A stretch of 64,000 nucleotides of DNA, taken from Aliishimia sp963721175 (lineage in GTDB: Bacteria > Pseudomonadota > Alphaproteobacteria > Rhodobacterales > Rhodobacteraceae). The notes beneath the pieces are model-generated. The model was not told the origin of the DNA, ran no database searches, and was given only the letters and a program-made list of their open reading frames with translations. Below, piece by piece: positions 18,542 to 28,052 of this stretch (positions within the stretch are counted from its first letter, which is position 1; the number at the start of each line of letters is the position of its first letter). The translations under genes were made by a program, and so were the position numbers. The stretch is taken from contig CAVRIG010000008.1 of the NCBI GenBank assembly GCA_963721175.1, forward strand, positions 124,001 to 188,000, written 5' to 3'.

Positions 18542-19710
18542 TGTTCCGAGTTCTGACGCATGCTACCTGCTGCCTCTGATTTCATCGAGCGCGTTCAGCG
18601 CGCGGCGTTCTCGGGCGAGGATCTCTTTTGCCGTCTTGGTCCAGATGAAGGGCTTCGGTTTTGCATTGTGCTGGAGCAGGTAGTCGTAGATGGCGGTCTC
18701 CAGATCGTCGACGCTGGAGTAGCTGCCGCGCCGGATGCGTTTGGACGTGATCTCGGCGAAGAAGCGTTCGACCAGGTTCAGCCATGATGCGCTGGTGGGC
18801 GTGAAATGCAGCTTGAAGCGCGGGTGCTTCTCCAGCCATGCCTTCACCTCGGGCGTCTTGTGCGTGGCGTAGTTGTCGAGCACGAGATGGACGTCGCGGG
18901 GCTTCTTCACCGCCCGGTCGATGCGGCGCAGGAAGGCCAGAAACTCCCTGGCGCGGTGGCGGGGCATGCAGTCGCCGATAACCATGCCCGACGTCACATC
19001 GAGCGCCGCGAACAGCGTAGTCGTGCCGTGGCGCTTGTAGTCGTGGGTCATGGTGGCCGCACGGCCCTTCTTGAGCGGCAGCCCCGGCTGGGTCCGGTCG
19101 AGCGCCTGGATCTGCGACTTTTCATCGACGCAGAGCACCACCGCCCGCTCCGGCGGGTCGAGGTAAAGCCCGACGATCTCGGTGACCTTCTCCTCGAACA
19201 TCGGGTCGTTCGAGATCTTGAACTTGCGCGTCAGATGCGGCTTGAGACCGGCTTCCGCCCAGATGCGCCCGACGCTCGACGGCGAGATACCAACGGCCGC
19301 GGCCATCGTGGAGCGGCTCCAGTGCGTGGCAGCGGGCGGGCCTCTCCCACCGTTTTCGCAATCACCTTCAGGCGCGTCTCCCGGGGCAGCGGCGGCACCC
19401 GCGACGGCCGGGTCTTGTCGCGCATCAGCCCTGCGACACCCTCGTCGAGGTAACGGGCCTGCCAGCGCCAGACCGTTGGCTTCGACGTGTTCGCTCGCCG
19501 CATGATCTCAAAGGTGCCGCAACCGGCCGCCGTCGCCAGAATGATCTCCGCCCGCCACGCGAGCTTGCGCCGGGTGTTGCGGTCGGTGACCAGAGCTTGA
19601 AGCTGCATACGGTCATCGGGGTTCAGGTACAGGCAAATGTCATCGCGTCTCATCCCACGACAATAACACACCCGGCCCGACATGGGAATCCTTCGTCAGG
19701 TGGGGAACAC
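18541..19710 (-). mobile_element. IS630-family insertion sequence, 1170 bp
   Basis: The element begins GTGTTCC at 18541 and ends GGAACAC at 19710. Its imperfect terminal inverted repeats share GTGTTCC and, a few bases in, CTGACG. It is flanked by the TA dinucleotides at 18539-18540 and 19711-19712, the TA duplication typical of IS630/Tc1-mariner elements. The original target was CTAG, the known preferred site of IS630. It carries a single transposase gene on the minus strand with one frame break. It sits exactly between two convergent genes. Confidence 0.9.
18563..19653 (-). CDS. IS630-family DDE transposase, frameshifted
   Basis: The N-terminal part (from MRRDDICLYLNPDD) is a helix-turn-helix region with TSKPTVWRWQARYLDEGV. 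The C-terminal part holds the DDE nuclease: Asp in LCVDEKSQIQALDRTQPG, Asp in LVLDNYATHK, and Glu in NLVERFFAEIT. The frame shifts near 19343, equivalent to one missing base, after KVIAKTVGE and before THWSRSTMAAAVGIS. The restored length is about 363 residues. IS630 relatives usually have one reading frame, some with programmed shifting. No obvious slippery run is seen, so this is either an inactive copy or one of the many sequence errors. Confidence 0.9.
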
Positions 19711-21345
19711 TAGCGGACCAGCTTGTCCTCGGGCCACGCCATGCCGGAATTCCGTCTCGACGGTGAAGGTCTCACCCGCGGGCAATTCGGTATTCCATTG
19801 CAGGATACCGCGGCGGTCCTCCACGGCACGGATGTCGGGTTCGGGGTCGGCGGAATAGGTGATGTCCAGATCCTCTTGCTCGGAATAGGGCACGCGATCC
19901 AGGAGCTCCAGCTGCCAGGCCCGCCGGGTCAGGTTCTCGACCTCGATGCGGACGACCTCGGTCTCCTCGTTCGATCGCGAAATCAGCCCGCGGTCGGCTT
20001 CGGCGCGCTGCAGGACCGTGCGCGTCAATTGCACGCCATCGATGGGACCGAAGCCAAGCTCGGCCTCCTCTCCCGCGGCGATCTGCGGAAAGGAGCCGGC
20101 GCCGACAAGCCCGCCGTCGAAGTACCGCCGCGCCTGGTTGGCCGGCAGCAACGGTTCCGTGCTGTCGTTGGTGAAGCGGGCGACGAGGAAGGCCCGGTCG
20201 TCGCGCAACGGGATGGCGCGGGCCACGAGGTCCGCGCCGAAATCCAGTTCGTCGAACGGGATCCGCACCAAATCTGCGCCCGACGCGACGTCGACCGGCT
20301 CGGGGAAGGCATAGACGACCGACAGCCCCTGGAACGACGGTGCGGCCACCAAGGCTTGCTTGCCGGCGGGCGCGGGCGCAGGAGCCGCCTCGTCGCTCAG
20401 CATGGCACCCCGTTCCAGTTCGGAGCGCACCATCGGCCGCATCTCCTCGGGGTCGAAGAGCCTGCGCAGATCCTCCGGCAGGAAGCTCGGCTCGATCTGG
20501 TCGCCCGGACGTTGCGTCGACAGGGTGAGCCTGACGTCCTCCCAGTTCTCGCCCGTATCCTGATAGACCTCCGCCCCGCGCGCGACGGTCAGCATCGGCG
20601 TCTCCGTCTCGGACAGACGCAGGTCGTAGGCCGGTTGCCACGACATGGTGTCGGCGAAAAAGCTGACGCGCAGCGATATGCCTTCGGCCGGTTCGTCCGC
20701 GACGACGTCGATGGCGAGGAAGGGGCGGTCTTCGCGCTGGGGGACCAAAGCGCGAAGTACGGCCTGCGCCTCTTCAAGTTCCTCCTTCAGGTCCTGCATC
20801 TCCGTCATGACCTCGCGCGCGGCGACCTGCGCGTCGAAGGCGGATTCGCGCGCGGCCAGCGCCTCCTCGCCAATCATCTCTGCCAGGTCACGCAGGCTTG
20901 CGGGATCGGTGGGCAGTGTCTCCTGATCACCCAGCCGGTTCAGGAATTCGATCCGCGTCTCCGCCGCAGCCTGCGCCAGAGTCAAGCGCGCCGCCCGGTC
21001 TTGCACCTGTTGCATCCGGTCTTCGATCGCCTCGATCCGCGCTTCTGCAGTCGCGATGGCTTCATCATCGCCGGAGGGGCGGGGCGGCACGAAATCGGTT
21101 CGGTACCGGATCGCCCCGAGCGTCAGGCCCTCCGCGGACACGCGCAATCGTTCGAGCGGCAGGTCGGGTGGCAGGTCGGGCAACATCACCTGGTGCCGGC
21201 CCGCGGGCACGGAGAACTGCACCTCGTGCGTCACCAGTCCGCTCTGCGGGTAGATGACGGCTTCGGTGGCACGGCTGGGCAGGGTCAACGTCTCGGCCAG
21301 CACCGGCATCGGCAAGAAGGTGAGGGCACACAGAAAGGCACGCAT
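19696..21345 (-). CDS. DUF4139 domain exported protein
   Basis: This protein of about 545 residues has a signal peptide (MRAFLCALTFLPMPVLAETL). A coiled-coil region follows (about residues 90-190, rich in Ala, Glu and Gln), then a beta-rich DUF4139/mucoidy-inhibitor A-like domain with FFADTMSWQPAYDLRLSETE. Such proteins are envelope proteins of unknown function. As assembled, the reading frame runs through the IS630 boundary and stops at 19696. An extra base near 19750 appears to be the cause: removing it gives GMAWPEDKLVR and a TAG stop at 19710-19712, the conserved-looking natural end shared with the carbonic anhydrase stop. Confidence 0.82.
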   Translation of the reverse strand: MRAFLCALTFLPMPVLAETLTLPSRATEAVIYPQSGLVTHEVQFSVPAGRHQVMLPDLPPDLPLERLRVSAEGLTLGAIRYRTDFVPPRPSGDDEAIATAEARIEAIEDRMQQVQDRAARLTLAQAAAETRIEFLNRLGDQETLPTDPASLRDLAEMIGEEALAARESAFDAQVAAREVMTEMQDLKEELEEAQAVLRALVPQREDRPFLAIDVVADEPAEGISLRVSFFADTMSWQPAYDLRLSETETPMLTVARGAEVYQDTGENWEDVRLTLSTQRPGDQIEPSFLPEDLRRLFDPEEMRPMVRSELERGAMLSDEAAPAPAPAGKQALVAAPSFQGLSVVYAFPEPVDVASGADLVRIPFDELDFGADLVARAIPLRDDRAFLVARFTNDSTEPLLPANQARRYFDGGLVGAGSFPQIAAGEEAELGFGPIDGVQLTRTVLQRAEADRGLISRSNEETEVVRIEVENLTRRAWQLELLDRVPYSEQEDLDITYSADPEPDIRAVEDRRGILQWNTELPAGETFTVETEFRHGVARGQAGPLVFPT

Positions 21346-21442
21346 GACAGGGCTCCTTGGGGCATTCGAACGGTGTTCGGTCGTTCTCAACCTGCCCTGC
21401 ATTCCGGAAAAGAAAAAGGGGCGCCGATTGCCCCAAGCTCGC

Positions 21443-22795
21443 TCAGTCCATGGCGTTCTTGTGGATCATCCCGTCTTTCATGATGATCAGGATGTTCTCC
21501 GGTTCGGAGATAAGATCGATGTCCGACAGCGGATCCCCATCGATCAGCAAAAGGTCGGCAAGCGCCCCTTCCTGAACGACGCCCATCACGCCCTGATAGG
21601 AACTCCGCTTGCCGGACAGGGCGAGTAGTTGCGCGTTGTCGGCGGTCGCCATGCGCAAGGTCTCGGCCGGGGTGAACCAGCGCACCATCTTGGCAAGCTG
21701 CGCGCCCTGACGCTGCGCGAGATCGGGATCAAAGAGTGCGTCCGTTCCCCATGCCAGCTTGACCCCGTGCTCCTTGGCCAGGGCGTATGCCGTGTCGGTC
21801 CCGCCTGTCATTTCCAGTTGCTTTGCCCGATTTGCCGAGCCTTCGGGAAACGGAATCGCATCCTCATCGTCCAGAAACGGCTGCATGCTCCACCAGATCC
21901 CGTTTTCCGCCATAAGACGAACGGTCTCCTCGTCGGCCAGTTGCCCGTGATCGATGCTCTTCACACCCGCGGCGATCGCGGCCTGAATGGCGCCGGGCGT
22001 GTAGGCATGGACGGTGACATAGGTGCCCCAATTCTCCGCAGCCTCCACCGCGGCGCGCATCTCGTCCTCGGTAAACTGCGTCACGTCGATCGGATCGTAG
22101 TCCGACGCGACGCCGCCGCCGGCCATGAGCTTGATCTGGGAAGCACCGCGCATCAATTGTTCCCGGACGCGGCGCAACACCTCCGGCCGCCCGTCGGCAA
22201 TCGCCGCGAACCCAAACCGTTCGGTGAAGTGCGGCGGCGTGGCGCCCGCGTGAGGCAGATCGATAACCGTGCGAAAGTCCCCATGCCCCGAGGTCTGCGA
22301 GATCGTGGCACCCGAGGGCCAGATGCGCGGCCCGGAAACGATGCCCTCGTCGATCGCCCGCTTCAACCCGAAGGTCGGCCCCCCGAGATCGCGGACCGAC
22401 GTGAAGCCGCGCATCAGCATGTCTTCGGCCGCGTCGGCCGCACGGAGCATGACGTAGTTCGGATCGGCCGTCATCATCACGCTGATCGGAATGGTGGACA
22501 TGACGATGTGGACATGCGCGTCGATGAGCCCGGGCATGAGCGTCCGGCCGCCCCCTTCGACGACCAGGGTACTGCCGTCATCGGCCGGCGAGATAGGTTC
22601 TGACGAGATGCGCTCGATCAGCCGGTCGCGAACCAGGACGTTCACCGGTTCCGTCAGCGCGTCGGCCGTTCCGTCGAAGACCCGCACGTTCTGGAACAGC
22701 GTGGATGGCGCCTCGGTCGCCTGCGATAGCGCAATCTGCGCCCATGCGATTGATAGGCCGGCAAGCACGACAGACAGAAAGCTTTTGATTTTCAC
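21443..22795 (-). CDS. Exported metal-dependent amidohydrolase (prolidase-like)
   Basis: This 450-residue amidohydrolase-superfamily enzyme has an N-terminal signal peptide (MKIKSFLSVVLAGLSIAWAQ). The first metal motif is LMPGLIDAHVHIV. Further ligand regions are IKLMAGGGVASDYD (Lys), VTVHAYTPGA (His), SIDHGQL (His) and LAWGTDALFD (Asp). The set fits the Xaa-Pro dipeptidase/imidazolonepropionase-like group of secreted amidohydrolases. The exact substrate cannot be told. It follows asd on the same strand but with a 413-base gap, so it is probably a separate unit. Confidence 0.88.
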   Translation of the reverse strand: MKIKSFLSVVLAGLSIAWAQIALSQATEAPSTLFQNVRVFDGTADALTEPVNVLVRDRLIERISSEPISPADDGSTLVVEGGGRTLMPGLIDAHVHIVMSTIPISVMMTADPNYVMLRAADAAEDMLMRGFTSVRDLGGPTFGLKRAIDEGIVSGPRIWPSGATISQTSGHGDFRTVIDLPHAGATPPHFTERFGFAAIADGRPEVLRRVREQLMRGASQIKLMAGGGVASDYDPIDVTQFTEDEMRAAVEAAENWGTYVTVHAYTPGAIQAAIAAGVKSIDHGQLADEETVRLMAENGIWWSMQPFLDDEDAIPFPEGSANRAKQLEMTGGTDTAYALAKEHGVKLAWGTDALFDPDLAQRQGAQLAKMVRWFTPAETLRMATADNAQLLALSGKRSSYQGVMGVVQEGALADLLLIDGDPLSDIDLISEPENILIIMKDGMIHKNAMD

Positions 22796-23208
22796 TGACG
22801 TTCTCCGGACCGATTGAGCGCCATCACACTCAGCAATTGAGCGCGTTCCGGCGAGAACGGCACCAATTTACGTAGCTTGTCAGGCGGGGTCGTCGAGACT
22901 TCACGCCGTCCAGTGTTTCGCACCTGCAACGCCTAAAGGTTCGACGATGTCGTGCCTTGCTTGGATCGGCCGGTTCCTTCATGCCATGACGCGGCTGAAG
23001 ACATCGGCGAGGAACGGTGGAAGCCGGGCGATCGGCGTGGCCAGCGTATGGTTGCATGCGCAAGGGAAACTTGCTCTGGCGCGGCCGTTCCGGACGCGGG
23101 GCCGGCCCAGGCTGCCCCGACCCTCATGATCGTTCATCATCAGCATCATGAAATTCAAAGCGTGGGGCCGGCCGCAATGCCCTTTCTATTTCGAATGGCC
23201 GGTGGAAG
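22796..23208. other. Intergenic region, no gene recognised
   Basis: This 413-base stretch lies between asd and the exported amidohydrolase, both on the minus strand. It should contain the amidohydrolase promoter. Short reading frames exist on both strands, but they have no ribosome binding site and no protein-like composition. Repeated TCATGA/TCATCA motifs occur near 23126-23152. I see no terminator, RNA gene or remnant that I can support. Confidence 0.5.
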
Positions 23209-24231
23209 TCAGCCCTTCTTGAGAACCTCGCGGCCCAGCACCTCGGCGATCTGCACGGCGTTCAGGGCAGCGCCCTTGCGCAGGTTGTCGCTCACGCACC
23301 AGATGTTGAGGCCGTTGTCGATCGTCGGTCTTGCCGGATGCGGCTGATGAAGGTCGCGAAATCGCCGACGCATTCGATCGGCGTGACGTAGCCGCCGTGC
23401 TCGCGCTTGTCGATCACCATGATGCCCGGCGCCTCGCGCAGGATGTCGCGGGCCTCGTCCTCGTCGAGGAAATCCTCGAACTCGATGTTGATCGCCTCGG
23501 CGTGGCCGACGAAGACCGGCACCCGCACGCAGGTCGCGGTGACCTTGATCGCGGGGTCCACGATCTTCTTGGTCTCCACCACCATCTTCCATTCTTCCTT
23601 GGTCGACCCATCCTCCATGAAGACGTCGATCTGCGGAATCACGTTGAAGGCGATCTGCTTCGGGAATTTCTTCGGCGGCTTGTCGTCGGTGGGGTTGTAG
23701 ACCGCCTTGGTCTGGTCCCAGAGCTCGTCCATGCCCTCCTTGCCCGCGCCGGAGACGGACTGATAGGTCGACACGACCACGCGTTTGATCCTGGCCCGTT
23801 CGTGCAGCGGCTTCAGCGCCACGACCATCTGCGCCGTGGAGCAGTTGGGATTGGCGATGATGTTCTTCTTCGAATAGCCGTGGATCGCGTCGGCGTTGCA
23901 CTTCCGGCACGATCAGCGGCACGTCCGGGTCGTAGCGGTAGAGCGAGGAGTTGTCGATCACGACGCAGCCCGCCGCCGCGGCCCTGGGCGCGTATTTCTT
24001 CGTCGCATCCGAGCCGATCGCGAACAGCGCCATGTCCCAGCCGGTGAAATCGAACGTGTCCAGATCCTTGGTCTTCAGGGTCTTGTCGCCATAGGACACG
24101 TCGCTGCCCAGCGACCTGCGGGAGGCGAGTACGGCGATCTCGTCCACGGGAAACTGGCGCTCGGCCAGGATGTTCAGCATTTCGCGGCCCACGTTACCCG
24201 TGGCGCCGGCGACGACGACTTTGTAACCCAT
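23209..24231 (-). CDS. asd: Aspartate-semialdehyde dehydrogenase, frameshifted
   Basis: Asd reduces aspartyl phosphate to aspartate semialdehyde for lysine, threonine, methionine and diaminopimelate synthesis. The N-terminal NADP-binding VVAGATGNVGREML is present. The active-site Cys lies in NPNCSTAQMV, and VVVSTYQSVSGAGKEGMDEL follows. Two shifts break the gene: an extra base near 23901 (restoring VPEVNADAIHGYSKK) and a missing base near 23330 (restoring RIRQDPTIDNGLNIWCVSDN). The restored length is about 340 residues. Because the gene is essential for cell-wall synthesis, sequence errors are the likeliest cause. Confidence 0.95.
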   Translation of the reverse strand: MGYKVVVAGATGNVGREMLNILAERQFPVDEIAVLASRRSLGSDVSYGDKTLKTKDLDTFDFTGWDMALFAIGSDATKKYAPRAAAAGCVVIDNSSLYRYDPDVPLIVPEVQRRRDPRLFEEEHHRQSQLLHGADGRGAEAAARTGQDQTRGRVDLSVRLRRGQGGHGRALGPDQGGLQPHRRQAAEEIPEADRLQRDSADRRLHGGWVDQGRMEDGGGDQEDRGPRDQGHRDLRAGAGLRRPRRGDQHRVRGFPRRGRGPRHPARGAGHHGDRQARARRLRHADRMRRRFRDLHQPHPARPTIDNGLNIWCVSDNLRKGAALNAVQIAEVLGREVLKKG

Positions 24232-24338
24232 TGGTCTTTCCCCTCGATGGAAACCGTGCGGGCCTTAACGCATTTGCCGGGGGCCGGCCAGATCGGGCCT
24301 TGGTTTTTTTGCCGCAGCCGATCGGGCCCGTAGGTGCG

Positions 24339-24848
24339 TCAGACGTAGACGGCGGGCCTGCGGTTGGTCGGGAGACCGTCGAAAACGCGCCGGGCCCGGT
24401 CGAATGCCTGAAGCGCGGTCATTGCGGCGAGCCGATCCGCCCGGCTCCAGCCTGCGGGCCGGGTGGCAGCCATCCGGCCGGCGCCCTCCCGTGCGGCCTT
24501 GTCGCGGCGTGCGGCGTCCTCGGCGCGGGCGCGACGTTCATGTTCTGCTCTGCGCGCGGTCTGGGCGTGCCTGGCGGCCTCTGCCCGGCGCGCCGCTTCG
24601 GTCTTGCGGGCCGCGCGCGCCTTGCGATCTTCTTCGAGCTTTCGCCGCGCCGCGTCACGGTCCCAGACGATGTCGAACGCGGCGTTGATCTCCGCAAGTT
24701 TCCGGTTCGCGGCGTCGCGGTCGGTTCCCGCGAGATCGGGATGGTATCGGCGGACCAGGTCGCGCCAAGCCTTGCGGATCTTCGCCCGGTCGTCCTCGGG
24801 CGACACGCCCAGCAACTCCCAGGGGCAGGTCTCGACACTCTTGGTCAT
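24339..24848 (-). CDS. J-domain protein (DnaJ-like, short)
   Basis: This 169-residue protein has a J domain at residues of about 8-65. It starts CPWELLGVSPEDDRAKIRKA and carries the essential His-Pro-Asp in RRYHPDLAG. A long, highly charged Ala/Arg/Glu-rich helix follows (about residues 70-125), then a short C-terminal domain. It lacks the Gly/Phe and zinc regions of true DnaJ. It could be a specialised Hsp70 cochaperone. The ATG at 24848 is preferred because it starts the conserved region. It lies just upstream of asd on the same strand, about 107 bases away. Confidence 0.8.
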   Translation of the reverse strand: MTKSVETCPWELLGVSPEDDRAKIRKAWRDLVRRYHPDLAGTDRDAANRKLAEINAAFDIVWDRDAARRKLEEDRKARAARKTEAARRAEAARHAQTARRAEHERRARAEDAARRDKAAREGAGRMAATRPAGWSRADRLAAMTALQAFDRARRVFDGLPTNRRPAVYV

Positions 24849-25061
24849 GGCGCGCCTCTCCTCGGTTGCGATCCGCACGGTCTGCCAGGACTATGAGCCG
24901 GGACGGTCGCACGATCAATCCGTAGAATACGACATAAGTTTTATGAGACACGGCCGGTATCCGAATCTTCGCGTTTCGTTAACGCTTGCGGAGCCGAGCG
25001 GCATCCTTCCGACCCAATCAACGGGCTTGCCGGGGGCATGGTCGGTGGTACGGTCAGCGCC

Positions 25062-26225
25062 ATGACCGAAAGGACCGAAAGGACCGACAGCGCCGATTTC
25101 TACGGTGGCATTGCGCCGGTGCGGGATTTTGGCCAATTGGCGGGCCGTCAGGGTTACGTGCCGCTGCCCGACAGCTGGCTCGTCGGGACGTCGGACATCG
25201 TCGCATCCTCCCGCGCCGTGCAGGAGGGGCTCTACAAGACGGTCAACATGGTCGGAGCGGCAGTGATATCGGCGCAGATCAACGCGCACGAGGGACAGGG
25301 TTTCCCGTTCATCTTCGGCGGCGACGGCGCGGGGTTTGCCGTGCCGCCCGGCTGGGCCGAGCGGGCGACGCGTGCCCTGGCCGCGGTCCAGACCTGGGCG
25401 GAGGCGGAATTCGGCATGGCGCTTCGCATCGGCATGGTGCCGGTCGCGGATATCCGTGCGGCTGGGTTCGACGTGCGCGTGGCGCGATTCAAGGTATCGG
25501 ACGGGGCCGACTATGCCATGTTCGCGGGCGGCGGGCTCAGCTGGGCGGAGGCGCGGATGAAGGACGGCGCGCACCAAATTCCGCCCGCACCTCCGGGCAC
25601 GCAGCCGGACCTGACCGGGCTCAGCTGCCGGTGGAGCCATATGCCCAGCCGCCACGGGACCGTCCTGTCGCTGGTCATCCTTCCGGGGCGCGATGTGGCG
25701 GAGGAGGACCTCGCCGTATTCCTGCAGGAGGTCCTGACCCTTGCGGGCGGCCTTGACCGCGCCGGCCACCCTGCGCCGGCAGCAGGTCCCGGATCGGACT
25801 GGCCGCCTGCCGGTGCCACGCTCGAGGCGCATGCCCAGCGGCGCGGGCGGAGCCTGGGCAAGGCGCGGCGCAAGGCGCTGTTCGAGAGCTTCGTTGCCTG
25901 GCTGATGATCCGGACAGGCTGGACGGTCGGCGGGTTCGACGCCCGCCGCTACCAGCGCGTGGTGGGGGCCAACGCAGATTTCCGCAAGTTCGACGACGGG
26001 CTGAAGATGACGCTCGACTGCGATGCGGAGACCGAAGCGAACCTGCGGCGGAAACTGGAAGAGGGCCAGCGCGCGGGGGTGATCCGCTTCGGGCTCTATC
26101 GGCAGGACGAGGCGATGATGACCTGCATCGTGCCGTCGATCCTGACCGATGACCACGTGCATTTCGTCGATGGCGCGTCCGGCGGCTACACCGAGGCGGC
26201 GCGGCAGATCAAGGACAAGCCCTGA
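25062..26225 (+). CDS. DUF3095 protein (adenylate cyclase-like fold)
   Basis: This cytoplasmic protein of about 387 residues begins MTERTERTDSADFYGGIAPV. It matches the DUF3095 pattern: DFYGGIAPVRDFGQL, LPDSWLVGTSDIVASSRAV, and FPFIFGGDGAGFAVP. The latter two resemble the metal-binding and nucleotide regions of class III cyclases (DFxGF and the GDG hairpin). Catalytic activity has not been established for the family, so a cNMP-producing role is only inference. The stop lies three bases before the stop of the convergent aldolase gene. Confidence 0.82.
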   Translation: MTERTERTDSADFYGGIAPVRDFGQLAGRQGYVPLPDSWLVGTSDIVASSRAVQEGLYKTVNMVGAAVISAQINAHEGQGFPFIFGGDGAGFAVPPGWAERATRALAAVQTWAEAEFGMALRIGMVPVADIRAAGFDVRVARFKVSDGADYAMFAGGGLSWAEARMKDGAHQIPPAPPGTQPDLTGLSCRWSHMPSRHGTVLSLVILPGRDVAEEDLAVFLQEVLTLAGGLDRAGHPAPAAGPGSDWPPAGATLEAHAQRRGRSLGKARRKALFESFVAWLMIRTGWTVGGFDARRYQRVVGANADFRKFDDGLKMTLDCDAETEANLRRKLEEGQRAGVIRFGLYRQDEAMMTCIVPSILTDDHVHFVDGASGGYTEAARQIKDKP

Positions 26226-26228
26226 GAT

Positions 26229-26996
26229 TCAGCCTTTCCATTTCGAGGCGGTCGCGCGCGCGGCCCCGGCCAGCATCAGCACGTCGAGCCCCACGGCGAT
26301 GAATTGCGCGCCGGCATCCCGTGCTGCGGCGATCATCTCGTCGTTGGTGGTGAGGATCCCCGCGGCCTTGTCAGACGCGGCAATCCGTTCGATGGCGCCC
26401 AGGATCGTCGTCACCACCTCCTCGTGCATCAATTCGCCCATATGCCCCAGATCGGCGGCAAGGTCGGCGGGCCCGATGAAGACACCGTCCACGCCGTCCA
26501 CCTTCAGGATATCGTCGAGCGCCGCCATCCCGGCGCGATTTTCCACCTGAACGATCAGGCAGATCTGGTCGTCCGCCGTCTGGCCGTAATCCCCGATCTG
26601 CGAGAACCGGCTGGACCGGGTCATGGAATATCCCACTCCGCGAATGCCCTTCGGCGGGTAACGGCAGGCGCGTACCAACGCCTCGGCCTGCTCGGCGCTT
26701 TCCACCATGGGCACGATCACGGTCTGAGCACCAAGGTCGAGCACCTGCTTGATCAGCGATGCCTCGCCCACCGGGACGCGCACGACCGGGTGGCTGTCGG
26801 AGGCTTCGAGCGCGATGAGTGCGTCACGCATCGTGCGCAGGTCGTTTGGCGAATGCTCCCCGTCGATGACGAGCCAGTCGAACCCGGCCGTGCCCAGGAT
26901 CTCCGCGGCGTGGGGCGCGGCAAGCCCCATCCAGCAACCGTAGACGGTCCTGCCGTCCTTGAGCGCGGCCTTGAACGGATTTGTCGGTGCGGGCAT
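26229..26996 (-). CDS. HpaI/HpcH-family class II aldolase
   Basis: This 255-residue protein is a metal-dependent pyruvate aldolase of the HpaI group (4-hydroxy-2-oxo acid or 2-keto-3-deoxy sugar acid aldolases). The key residues are seen: His in VIDGEHSPNDL, Arg in VVRVPVG, metal ligand Glu in VQVENRAG and Asp in GPADLAADLGHM. The conserved IRGVGYSMTRSSRF loop is intact. The ATG at 26996 gives a normal N-terminus. The physiological substrate is unknown and no sugar acid pathway genes are nearby. Confidence 0.9.
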   Translation of the reverse strand: MPAPTNPFKAALKDGRTVYGCWMGLAAPHAAEILGTAGFDWLVIDGEHSPNDLRTMRDALIALEASDSHPVVRVPVGEASLIKQVLDLGAQTVIVPMVESAEQAEALVRACRYPPKGIRGVGYSMTRSSRFSQIGDYGQTADDQICLIVQVENRAGMAALDDILKVDGVDGVFIGPADLAADLGHMGELMHEEVVTTILGAIERIAASDKAAGILTTNDEMIAAARDAGAQFIAVGLDVLMLAGAARATASKWKG

Positions 26997-27058
26997 GTGG
27001 ATCCTCCGGATGTCTTCGCGCGGATCATGGCGCGGGGGCATCCGGATGACCAGAGCCC

Positions 27059-27763
27059 TCAGAGCACCTTGATCACGTCCTTCTCGACCGCCAGCATGTA
27101 GCCGCGCCGCGCGATGTTCTTGACCAGCAGCTCGCTCACCATCTGGTTGCCGAGCGTGTCGCGCAACCGCTTGATCCGGGTGGCGCCCGCGGCCTCCTCG
27201 CAATCGGAGGCATCGCGGCCGGAGATCAGAGATTCGAGTTCCGCGCCGGAGAGGACGTCGTCGTCCATCCGCGCCTCGGCCAGAACCGACATCGTCTCCA
27301 TCGCGGCAGCAGTCAGCTTGAAGCCCATGTTGTTGAGATAGACCGTATTCTCCTCCCGGCTGATCAGCAGCGAGGAGACCTGGATGCCCGACCGTTCGAT
27401 CTGCGCCATCCGCCGGTTCAGGGCGACCAGCATCGTCAGGAACACCAGCGCGGCGATGAGCAGGGCCGTGGCAAAGACAAGCAGGACGAAGATCACGGTC
27501 CTGTAGCTGTTGAGCGTGTCGGAGAAGGCGGTGCCGGATTGCGCCAGGATCTCCAGCAGCTTGATCTCCGCCTGGTTGGTGAGGTCGTCATTCTCTATGA
27601 AGAGCTGTTCGACACGCGCGTTGAAGGCGTTCGCGTCGGGCAGGGACAGGAAGAGCACGACCGCGGCCACGAGCAGGATCAGGACGATTGCAGCCAGACC
27701 CACCGCCACGATGCGGCTGCCGGACCGCCGGGCCTCAGAAGCGGAGAAAATACTGTCCGGCAC
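27059..27763 (-). CDS. Membrane-anchored winged-helix regulator
   Basis: This 234-residue protein has two transmembrane helices (about 18-41 and 90-115) enclosing a loop of about 48 residues predicted to face the periplasm. A C-terminal OmpR/PhoB-like winged helix follows (about 136-234), with IKRLRDTLGNQMVSELLVKN and ARRGYMLAVEKDVIKVL. The topology places the DNA-binding end in the cytoplasm, as in ToxR/CadC regulators, but with the domain order reversed and no receiver. The start is a GTG at 27763 with AGAGGAAG before it, overlapping the upstream gene by 29 bases. It is likely a one-component membrane sensor. GTTATT repeats upstream of its operon are candidate sites. Confidence 0.75.
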   Translation of the reverse strand: MPDSIFSASEARRSGSRIVAVGLAAIVLILLVAAVVLFLSLPDANAFNARVEQLFIENDDLTNQAEIKLLEILAQSGTAFSDTLNSYRTVIFVLLVFATALLIAALVFLTMLVALNRRMAQIERSGIQVSSLLISREENTVYLNNMGFKLTAAAMETMSVLAEARMDDDVLSGAELESLISGRDASDCEEAAGATRIKRLRDTLGNQMVSELLVKNIARRGYMLAVEKDVIKVL

Positions 27764-28025
27764 TGTTCTTCCTCTGGTCAAGCCCGCTCTCGTCGAAGAC
27801 GGACACCACGTTCAGCAGGATCCATCCGTTGCGCTGCAGCCGCGCGGCCGCCTCGGCCTCCGCCGCGGACCTCGAGCAGCCGCCGCGCAGCTCCATCACG
27901 CCGTAGTGGAGCCGCAGGGGATTGTCCTGCTTGGCCTTGTAATCGGCATAGCACGCCGCCTGCGCCGCGGCGGCGATCGAGATGACGACGAGGGCCAGAA
28001 GGCCCGACAGGAGAATATGTCTCAT
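27735..28025 (-). CDS. Small exported protein upstream of the membrane regulator
   Basis: This 96-residue protein starts MRHILLSGLLALVVISIA, a signal peptide ending near AQAA. The mature part of about 72 residues has two cysteines (ACYADYK, GGCSRSAAEAEAAARL) that may form a disulfide. A C-terminal FDESGLDQRKNSAGQYFLRF follows. I do not recognise the family. It overlaps the start of the regulator gene by 29 bases, so the two are translated together. Because the regulator has a periplasmic loop, this protein could be its partner or target; that is inference. Confidence 0.65.
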   Translation of the reverse strand: MRHILLSGLLALVVISIAAAAQAACYADYKAKQDNPLRLHYGVMELRGGCSRSAAEAEAAARLQRNGWILLNVVSVFDESGLDQRKNSAGQYFLRF

Positions 28026-28052
28026 GGCGGCGACAATGCCTGTGCGCCCCGC

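Noticed and set aside
24232..24338. GC-rich repeats (GATCGGGCC) with a T-run between asd and the J-domain gene
   Set aside because: The T-run lies inside the loop rather than after the stem, so it does not make a terminator on either strand.
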